Positions 1 to 5,107 of a stretch of DNA of 6,887 nucleotides are shown here, piece by piece; the stretch's first letter is position 1; every line of letters begins with the position of its first letter. Source of the stretch: Rickettsiales bacterium (GTDB lineage: Bacteria > Pseudomonadota > Alphaproteobacteria > Rickettsiales > UBA1997); assembly GCA_009693885.1 (NCBI GenBank), contig SHWK01000054.1, positions 1 through 6,887 of the forward strand, written 5' to 3'. Position numbers and translations under genes: made by a program. A model generated the notes under the pieces. That model had not been told where the DNA came from and did not search any database. It saw nothing but the letters and a program-made list of their open reading frames with translations.

Positions 1-34
1 GTTTTCTGGCGTAAAAATTATTTTTAAGATTTGG

Positions 35-715
35 CTAACTAATAAAACCCAGACATTTTTTAAAACCATCTTCAATTGATAAATTTCCATTATCAATAAC
101 AATTGCATCGGCTGCAACCTTGAGCGGAGAATCTTTGCGATTAAAATCATTCTCATCGCGCTGTTTTAATTGCACTAAAATTTCTTCATAAGTTATATTT
201 TTGCCTTGTTTTTTTAGTTGATCAAATCTTCTTTTTGCACGAATTTCTACTTGGGCGGTGATAAAAAATTTATAATTAGCGTCAGGACAAATAACTGTCG
301 TGGTATCGCGCCCATCAAGAACTGCGCCACCTTTTTGTTTTTTGCCATTGGCAATGAATTCTTGTTGAAATGTAAAAAGTTTTTTTCTGAGTAAAGGATT
401 TTTTGCAATTATTGAAGCTACGGCCCCAACATCTTCACCGAATAATTCTTCATTTTCCAATTCGTTTTCAGCGATGTTTTGAGCGAGAGAATCAAGAGTG
501 TTTTTTAAAATAAGATCTTGCTCAGAAGTAGTTGTAGAAAATATTTCTAGTGAGATTTTTTGTTGAATTGTTCGAAATGCAACAAGGCGATAAAGCGCGC
601 CAGTATTGAGATATGGCAGGTTAAAATGTGCGGCAATTTTTTTTGCAACAGTGCCTTTGCCAGAAGCGGAAGGGCCATCGATGGCGATTATTAATAGTCT
701 GTTATTTTGTGACAT
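35..715 (-). CDS. cmk: Cytidylate kinase (CMP/dCMP kinase)
   Basis: Transfers the gamma-phosphate of ATP to CMP or dCMP, giving the diphosphates needed for RNA, DNA and CDP-lipid synthesis; a soluble cytoplasmic enzyme. The 226-residue length is normal for the family. The P-loop GPSASGKGT is at residues 14-22, followed by the NTGALYR segment (37-43) typical of the CMP-binding side. LDGRDTTTVICPDA (133-146) is the conserved DGRD region, and RDENDFNRKDSPL (186-198) carries the Arg/Asp residues of the lid and CMP site. The position usually occupied by Gly in DGRDxGT is Thr here (T139). The start is ATG at 715, immediately before the P-loop strand; I see no Shine-Dalgarno motif in the 18 nt separating it from the U32 stop codon. 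It is the last gene of the leftward cluster. In many alphaproteobacteria rpsA follows cmk, but only 34 nt remain here and show no gene. Confidence 0.96.
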   Translation of the reverse strand: MSQNNRLLIIAIDGPSASGKGTVAKKIAAHFNLPYLNTGALYRLVAFRTIQQKISLEIFSTTTSEQDLILKNTLDSLAQNIAENELENEELFGEDVGAVASIIAKNPLLRKKLFTFQQEFIANGKKQKGGAVLDGRDTTTVICPDANYKFFITAQVEIRAKRRFDQLKKQGKNITYEEILVQLKQRDENDFNRKDSPLKVAADAIVIDNGNLSIEDGFKKCLGFIS

Positions 716-733
716 ATTTAAAATATTAGATTT

Positions 734-2338
734 TTACAACATCTCCCCAATTTTTTTCGTCTTCAAAATCTCACGCGCTTTCGTATATTTATCATCATGC
801 CAAAACATTAAACAACCGTTGCAACCCTTGCCGCAGCAGCCGTCTTTGCCGATGCGCGGGGTGCGGTGTGAAATTTCGGAGTCGGTGACTTCTAGTGCTT
901 TAAAATATTTTTTGCGCTTGTTATCATATTTTTCTTCGCGAATTGAACCGCCTTCGAGCTGGTGCGACAGTTGGCGCGATTCAACTTTTAGTCTTTCACT
1001 TTCTTCGAGGCCTTTTTCTTTTCTGATTAGAGAAAGTGGCGGCAAAAGCTCTTTTAATTTTTCTGGAGTTTCAAGATGAAATAAGCTCGCTGGCACTTTA
1101 ATCATCGGCTTTTGGCCCGCATGCATCACTTCAACAATTTTATCTTTTTTGACATCGTGAAATTCATACATTCGTAGCAAAATTGGCTCGCGACGCAAAG
1201 GTGATAAAAATTCTAACACATCGCCTGCATCCATACGATTCTTGACTTCAACTATCATATCATCGCCTTGCCATTCAATCACGCGACCGGCATATTCGTA
1301 GAAAGAAGTTGATCCGGTGCTTTCATAATCATGGGCGAGGTTAGTGAGGCGGCCATCGTGAAACGCTAGGCTGTAACCACGGTTGGCCACGGAATTAATT
1401 TCATCCATGTAATCATCAGCGTTCCAATTTTCTGGATCACGCATATAATCATCAATTGCGGCCCTGTAAACACGCGCCACCGAGCCAGCATAAAATTCAG
1501 TTTTATTGCGTCCTTCAACCTTGAAAGAATCGAGTCCGATCTTGATATATTCATCTAATTTTGGTAGTAAACATAAATCTTTGGCGTTTAAAATATAAGA
1601 GCCGTGAACATCTTCCTCAAAAGGCAACAACTGGCCTGGACGCACTTCTTCTTCCAAGAAAAAATCGAATAAATCTTTGTTGTCTTCGTTGATTTCAATT
1701 TCGTGTTCGGTATTGTCTTTGAGTTTTATTTTTAATTTATAACCCCAGCGGCAAGAGTGCGCACAGCTGCCCTGATTGGCTCCACGCTCTGCGAGAAAGT
1801 TTGAAAGCAAGCATCTTCCAGAATAGGTCATGCACATTGAACCGTGAACGAAAGTCTCAATTTTGATGTTGGGACATTTTTTGCGGATCTCGGCAAGCTC
1901 TTCAAAGCTGACTTCGCGGGCCATTACGACTAATGATGCACCTTGTTTTTCCCAAAAATCGACGGTAAGCCACGAGCAAACATTGGCCTGCGTAGAGATA
2001 TGCAGCTCTAAATCGGGAGCGTGTTCTTTAACGAAATTGAAAACTCCCGGATCAGAAATAATTAATCCATCAGGCTTGGCCAGCTTTACAGTCTCAATGA
2101 ATTCAGGCAGTTTTTCGATATCTTTATTATGCGAAAAAAGATTGAGTGTAAGATAAACTTTTTTGCCGCGCGCATGCGCAAACTCAATGCCTTCAACGAC
2201 ATCTTCAAGTGTGAAGCCAGATTTTACACGCAGCGACATATCGGGCGTGCCGCAATAAACAGCATCGGCACCATAAAGAATGGCGGTTTTTAGGCGATCA
2301 AGCGTGCCTGCTGGAAGCAATAGTTCTGGGCGTTTCAT
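734..2338 (-). CDS. trhP: U32-family tRNA hydroxylation protein (TrhP/YegQ-like) with Cys-rich C-terminal tail
   Basis: Resembles E. coli TrhP (YegQ), which is required for prephenate-dependent 5-hydroxylation of tRNA wobble uridine; U32 proteins were earlier annotated as collagenase-like peptidases. The N-terminus (PELLLPAGTLDRLKTAILYG, residues 4-23) starts a TIM-barrel-like domain. The U32 signature runs from E161 to S179 (ETFVHGSMC...SGRCLLS). C169, C176, C192 and C196 are the expected iron-sulfur ligands, and SFKVEGRNKTEFY (271-283) is the conserved late motif. A small beta domain follows (about 345-420). At 534 residues it is about 80 longer than E. coli TrhP (about 453, from memory). 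The excess is a highly charged linker (about 435-495) and a tail containing CCGKGCNGC (501-509) followed by a basic helix. The ATG overlaps the ABC gene stop (ATGA), implying translational coupling. The exact substrate (tRNA, or rRNA as in the paralogue RlhA) is inferred. Confidence 0.9.
   Translation of the reverse strand: MKRPELLLPAGTLDRLKTAILYGADAVYCGTPDMSLRVKSGFTLEDVVEGIEFAHARGKKVYLTLNLFSHNKDIEKLPEFIETVKLAKPDGLIISDPGVFNFVKEHAPDLELHISTQANVCSWLTVDFWEKQGASLVVMAREVSFEELAEIRKKCPNIKIETFVHGSMCMTYSGRCLLSNFLAERGANQGSCAHSCRWGYKLKIKLKDNTEHEIEINEDNKDLFDFFLEEEVRPGQLLPFEEDVHGSYILNAKDLCLLPKLDEYIKIGLDSFKVEGRNKTEFYAGSVARVYRAAIDDYMRDPENWNADDYMDEINSVANRGYSLAFHDGRLTNLAHDYESTGSTSFYEYAGRVIEWQGDDMIVEVKNRMDAGDVLEFLSPLRREPILLRMYEFHDVKKDKIVEVMHAGQKPMIKVPASLFHLETPEKLKELLPPLSLIRKEKGLEESERLKVESRQLSHQLEGGSIREEKYDNKRKKYFKALEVTDSEISHRTPRIGKDGCCGKGCNGCLMFWHDDKYTKAREILKTKKIGEML
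943..984. repeat. Imperfect inverted repeat inside the U32 gene linker
   Basis: The arms are TTGAA-c-CGCC (943-952) and GGCG-cga-TTCAA (973-984). That gives 5 bp and 4 bp of perfect pairing separated by a small internal loop, closing a 20-nt loop. The element lies in the part of the U32 gene encoding the charged linker (roughly residues 452-466), which is absent from the shorter E. coli-type family members. An in-frame palindromic element, as described in Rickettsia (RPEs), is one explanation, but a chance hairpin is possible because the arms are short. Confidence 0.4.
2335..2338 (-). other. 4-bp start/stop overlap (ATGA) coupling ABC and U32 genes
   Basis: On the minus strand the ATG of the U32 gene (2338-2336) and the TGA stop of the ABC gene (2337-2335) share bases in an ATGA arrangement. 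No strong ribosome binding site is visible just upstream (only a weak GGATGG about 16 nt before the start). Re-initiation by ribosomes finishing the ABC gene is therefore the likely way the U32 protein is translated, which places both genes on one mRNA. Confidence 0.85.
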
Positions 2339-3897
2339 GAGTTTAAAATTTTTCCATCCCGCAAAATTATAGTGCGATGAGCGATACGGGCCACTACATC
2401 GAGATCATGAGAAATTATTATATATGAAATATTTTGTTTCTTTTGCAGATCTAGCAATAATTCAATTATCTCGTTTTGAGTAAGTAAGTCAAGGGCTGAA
2501 GTCGGTTCATCCAAAATTAAGATTTGCGGATTTAAAATTAAAGCGCGAGCAATGGCAACGCGCTGGCGCTGTCCTCCTGATAATTCGTGAGGGTAGCGAT
2601 ATTTGATAGAAGTAGCAAAATCAAGCTTCTGCAAGATTTTATCAACTTGTTTTTGTGGATTTTTTTGACCGCGAATTATCAATCCTTCAGCAATTATATC
2701 TTTTACCAACATGCGTGGATTAAGGCTAGAAAATGGGTCTTGAAAAACTATTTGTGTTTGATTGCTTTGTTTGCTTGTTGTAGAGATATCTGTTTTGGCA
2801 TAAGAATCACCTTGTTTTGTTGATAATTTTTGCGATGAATTTTTTTTATGGGCAGAACTTTTTGCATTAGGATTTTGCAAATAAATAATTTCACCATCAT
2901 GTTTTATTAAATTCATCAAAGCCTTAGCAAGTGTTGATTTGCCTGATCCGCTGGCGCCGATGATTCCTAGATTTTCTCCTAAATTTAGTGAAAAATTTAT
3001 ATTTTTATTAGCATAGAAATTTTCAGATTTGAAAAATCCTGTTTTAATTTTATGGGTGACGCAGAGATTTTTTACTTGTAGAATTTCTTGAGTAAAATCC
3101 TTTGCCGGCAAGGCCTGAGGTGGCTTTGCTGCTGCTAGTAATTTTTTTGTATAATCATTTTTGGCATTGGCAAAAATATTTTTTGCCTCACCTTTTTCAA
3201 CAATTTTTCCATCTTTTAAAATCACAATTTTATCAGCAATTTTTTTGACGATTTTTAAGTTATGAGTGATGAATAAAATTGTTAAACCAAGCTCGTGGCG
3301 TAGCTTCTGCAATAATTCCAGAATCTCATTTTGAGTATTAAGATCAAGCGCAGTTGTTGGTTCGTCAGCGATTAAAATTTTGGGATTATTGGCGAGAGCA
3401 ATTGCTAACATTACACGCTGTTTTTGTCCACCAGAAAGTTGATGCGGATAATCATCTAGTCTTGAAATCAAAGGCTTGAGATCAACAAGCTCAAGCAATT
3501 CTATAACACGTTTTTTGATTTTATCGCGTGAGAATTTTTTGTTATGAACATAGATACTCTCGGCGATTTGATTGCCAATTTTATGCAGTGGATTTAGTGA
3601 AGAATTTGGATCTTGAAAAACAATTCCAATATCGCTGCCCCTTATTTTGCAAAGCGCGCGCTCATTTAATTTTAATAGATCAGCGTCATCAAAAATAATT
3701 TCTCCAGCAATTTTTGCTTTGCGCAAAAGCCCCAAAATTGCCAAAGCGGTGACTGATTTTCCTGAGCCACTTTGCCCGATTAAAGCAGTGATTTTTGCTT
3801 GCGGCAAAGAAAAAGAAACATCATCTACGACCTTGATTTTAGAGGGTTCAACGCCAGATGAATTATAAAATTCTATTGTTAGATTTTTTATTAGCAT
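2335..3897 (-). CDS. yejF: ABC transporter double ATP-binding protein (YejF-like, peptide/nickel/opine class)
   Basis: Fused ATPase that would power a peptide-type importer (E. coli YejABEF takes up microcin C and peptides); cytoplasmic, bound to inner-membrane permeases. Both nucleotide-binding domains look complete. Domain 1 has Walker A GQSGSGKS (41-48), Q-loop Q95, signature LSGGQ (154-158), Walker B ending at E179 and switch H212. Domain 2 has Walker A GASGSGKS (314-321), Q386, LSGGQ (439-443), E464 and H497. The 520-residue length suits YejF. Domain 2 carries a Ser/Lys/Gln-rich insertion of about 20 residues between Walker A and the Q-loop. The C-terminus stops soon after the D-loop/H-loop region (ILRDGKILNS), lacking the usual oligopeptide-binding tail. 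No permease or substrate-binding protein lies in the window, so the partners must be encoded elsewhere and the substrate is unknown. The ATG at 3897 has no visible Shine-Dalgarno motif. The yejF symbol is by resemblance; a GsiA/DppDF-like fusion is the alternative. Confidence 0.9.
   Translation of the reverse strand: MLIKNLTIEFYNSSGVEPSKIKVVDDVSFSLPQAKITALIGQSGSGKSVTALAILGLLRKAKIAGEIIFDDADLLKLNERALCKIRGSDIGIVFQDPNSSLNPLHKIGNQIAESIYVHNKKFSRDKIKKRVIELLELVDLKPLISRLDDYPHQLSGGQKQRVMLAIALANNPKILIADEPTTALDLNTQNEILELLQKLRHELGLTILFITHNLKIVKKIADKIVILKDGKIVEKGEAKNIFANAKNDYTKKLLAAAKPPQALPAKDFTQEILQVKNLCVTHKIKTGFFKSENFYANKNINFSLNLGENLGIIGASGSGKSTLAKALMNLIKHDGEIIYLQNPNAKSSAHKKNSSQKLSTKQGDSYAKTDISTTSKQSNQTQIVFQDPFSSLNPRMLVKDIIAEGLIIRGQKNPQKQVDKILQKLDFATSIKYRYPHELSGGQRQRVAIARALILNPQILILDEPTSALDLLTQNEIIELLLDLQKKQNISYIIISHDLDVVARIAHRTIILRDGKILNS
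2752..2877 (-). other. Low-complexity insertion segment in ATPase domain 2 of the ABC gene
   Basis: Codes for residues about 341-382, rich in Ser, Lys, Gln, Asn and Thr, in place of the ordered segment that normally joins the first beta strands to the Q-loop. The DNA shows slippage-like short units on the coding strand (CAAA, CAAG, CAAT, near 2752-2785). The spacing from the GEI strand (335) to the Q-loop Gln (386) is 52 residues, against about 30 in E. coli YejF as I remember it. The frame stays open and all catalytic motifs on both sides are intact, so the gene is not obviously broken. Confidence 0.65.
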
Positions 3898-3967
3898 GCA
3901 ACTGTAAAAGAAAAAAGACTAGAATGTTGCCTGCAATAAAATATCTTACAGCAAAAATTTTAGCAAA
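3898..3967. other. Intergenic spacer between aldolase and ABC genes
   Basis: Seventy AT-rich bases separate the aldolase stop codon from the ABC start codon, both read leftward. CTGTAA (3902-3907) and TTACAG (3946-3951) form a 6-bp inverted repeat 38 nt apart, extendable by two pairs with a bulge. No GC-rich hairpin followed by a T run is seen on the minus strand, so read-through from the aldolase gene is possible. A weak leftward promoter could also lie here (TTGCTA, 17 nt, TATTTT), but AT-rich DNA produces such matches easily. Confidence 0.4.
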
Positions 3968-4894
3968 TTATTTACCTTGATAAATATCAATAATTTTTTC
4001 TAACATTGCCAATGCTTCTTCGCGAGGTCTTTGGAAGGTATTGCGACCAATGATAGAGCCATTTGCGCCACCTTTATAAAGTGCGCTGATTTCGCTATAA
4101 AGATCTTGATCACTTTTGACATTTCCACCAGAAAATACTACGATTCTGCGGCCATTAAACACAGTTTGCATTACATGTTTGATGCGGTCTTCTGTAGTTG
4201 CAACAGAGATTTTATTTTTTTCATAAGCTTTGATTGCTTCAAGATTTTCCAATGCTTGAGTTGGAATTTTAACTTTAATAATGTGAGCGCCAAGCAACGC
4301 CGCCATATGCGCGCCATAAGCACAAATATCAATTGCGGTTTCACCAATTTTAGAAAGATCGCCGCCGCGCGGATAAGACCACAACACCGTTGCCAGTCCG
4401 TAAGATTTAGCTTCTTCAGCGATTTCACGGAACTCTTCCATCATATCAAAAGCAGCATCAGAACCGGGATAAATTGTAAAGCCAATTGCCGAGCAACCCA
4501 AGCGCAAAGCATCTTTTACCGAGCCAGTTGTAGCTTGGTGTGGAGCTGTTCCGCCATTATGTAAAGAGTTTGAACTATTAGCTTTTAAAATCAATGGAAT
4601 CGCGCCAGCAAAGCTATCCGCTCCAGCTTCAAGCATGCCAAGTGGAGCCGCGTAAGCGCTAAGCCCTGCATCAACTGCTAATTGAAAATGATAGTGAGGA
4701 TCGTAAGCATCGGGGTTAACTGCAAAACTGCGGGCAGGGCCGTGTTCAAAGCCTTGATCGACTGGTAAAATAACTAATTTGCCAGTTCCGCCAAGTTTGC
4801 CATGCATCAAAATGCGTGCTAAATTTGTTTTGGTGCCAGCGTTATCGTTTTCGTAGCATGAAAGAATTTTTTTAACTTTGGTTGAGATTTTCAT
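3968..4894 (-). CDS. fbaB: Fructose-bisphosphate aldolase class I (DhnA/FbaB family)
   Basis: Cleaves fructose 1,6-bisphosphate to dihydroxyacetone phosphate and glyceraldehyde 3-phosphate (glycolysis), or the reverse in gluconeogenesis, through a Schiff-base lysine; cytoplasmic. From the ATG at 4894 the product has 308 residues. DQGFEHGP (46-53) is the family motif after the first barrel strand. AHIIKVK (203-209) contains the predicted Schiff-base lysine K207, aligning with the ADIIK segment of E. coli FbaB. FSGGNVK (254-260) and SIIGRN (280-285) form the phosphate-binding loops at the barrel end. The frame extends upstream to a TTG at 4960, but the extra 22 residues are Asn/Lys/Ser-rich and do not resemble the family. 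MKISTKVKKILSCY matches where relatives normally begin, so I chose 4894. It is the first gene of the leftward block and probably has its own promoter in the divergent region. No Shine-Dalgarno motif is visible. Confidence 0.95.
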   Translation of the reverse strand: MKISTKVKKILSCYENDNAGTKTNLARILMHGKLGGTGKLVILPVDQGFEHGPARSFAVNPDAYDPHYHFQLAVDAGLSAYAAPLGMLEAGADSFAGAIPLILKANSSNSLHNGGTAPHQATTGSVKDALRLGCSAIGFTIYPGSDAAFDMMEEFREIAEEAKSYGLATVLWSYPRGGDLSKIGETAIDICAYGAHMAALLGAHIIKVKIPTQALENLEAIKAYEKNKISVATTEDRIKHVMQTVFNGRRIVVFSGGNVKSDQDLYSEISALYKGGANGSIIGRNTFQRPREEALAMLEKIIDIYQGK

Positions 4895-4975
4895 TTGCAA
4901 AATAGTTTGGTTATTTAAATTTTTTGATAGATTAGATTTAGATTTTGTTAAATTAAACAAAATTTTGCAATTAAA

Positions 4976-5004
4976 TTCAAATAAGGCGATTTATGTTGGA
5001 TAAT
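4976..5004 (+). promoter_or_regulatory. Candidate rightward promoter for the large orphan gene
   Basis: TTCAAA (4976-4981, four of six to the -35 consensus), a 17-nt spacer and GATAAT (4999-5004, five of six to the -10 consensus). The leader to the ATG at 5108 would be about 95 nt. A second GATAAT at 5059-5064 lies closer to the gene but lacks a well-placed -35 box. This is a weak call in AT-rich DNA. Confidence 0.3.
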
Positions 5005-5015
5005 TTTATAAAATT
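5002..5015. repeat. Perfect 14-bp A/T palindrome
   Basis: AATTTTATAAAATT is identical to its reverse complement and sits where the candidate leftward and rightward -10 elements meet. A regulator bound here could affect both promoters. It contains no G or C, so it may have arisen by chance in this composition. Confidence 0.4.
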
Positions 5016-5036
5016 TTGCAGAAAGAATTAGGTCAA
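5008..5036 (-). promoter_or_regulatory. Candidate leftward promoter for the aldolase
   Basis: Reading the minus strand, TTGACC (5036-5031) is a five-of-six match to the sigma-70 -35 box. After a 17-nt spacer, TTTTAT (5013-5008) matches four of six positions of the -10 box. Transcription would begin near 5001, leaving a leader of about 107 nt before the chosen aldolase ATG. The -35 match is the best in this region on that strand, but the AT richness lowers its weight. Confidence 0.35.
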
Positions 5037-5107
5037 ATTAAGCTTGATTAAAAGCCTAGATAATTGTAGAAGATAGGGTATCAATATTATTTATTAAATA
5101 TTTTTTT

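Larger units (their letters stand above)
4959..5020. repeat. 11-bp direct repeat AAAATTTTGCA
   Basis: AAAATTTTGCA occurs at 4959-4969 and again at 5010-5020, 51 bp apart and in the same orientation, flanking the candidate rightward promoter. The copies differ just outside the unit (followed by A and G respectively). It could be a pair of protein-binding sites or a coincidence of AT-rich sequence. Confidence 0.4.
4895..5107. promoter_or_regulatory. Divergent intergenic region between the aldolase and the large rightward gene
   Basis: This 213-bp, strongly AT-rich region must carry the start signals for the leftward aldolase and, unless the rightward gene is silent, for that gene as well. It holds two plausible opposed promoters, a 14-bp palindrome and an 11-bp direct repeat (listed separately). 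I find no tRNA or small RNA with a clear fold and no open frame that looks coding. Neither flanking start codon has a recognisable Shine-Dalgarno sequence; an isolated ATAGGG (5073-5078) is about 30 nt before the rightward ATG, too far to serve as one. Confidence 0.6.

Noticed and set aside
12..26. A/T hairpin (6-bp stem, TAA loop on the minus strand) just after the cmk stop
   Set aside because: No G or C in the stem, so it is too weak to call an intrinsic terminator.
606..1079. Rightward open frame of 157 codons across the cmk/U32 junction
   Set aside because: It lies antisense to two well-supported genes and its translation is Ser/Phe-rich with no motif, as expected of a shadow frame.
3925..3940. 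Small TTG/CAA hairpin in the aldolase-ABC spacer as a terminator
   Set aside because: Only three to four pairs and a T run that is not adjacent; it does not meet terminator criteria.
4031..4564. Rightward open frame of 177 codons within the aldolase gene
   Set aside because: Antisense to a confidently identified enzyme; the translation is Cys/Phe/Ile-rich without domain features.
4895..5107. A possible small RNA or riboswitch in the divergent region
   Set aside because: No stable GC-containing stems or known riboswitch core could be seen by eye.
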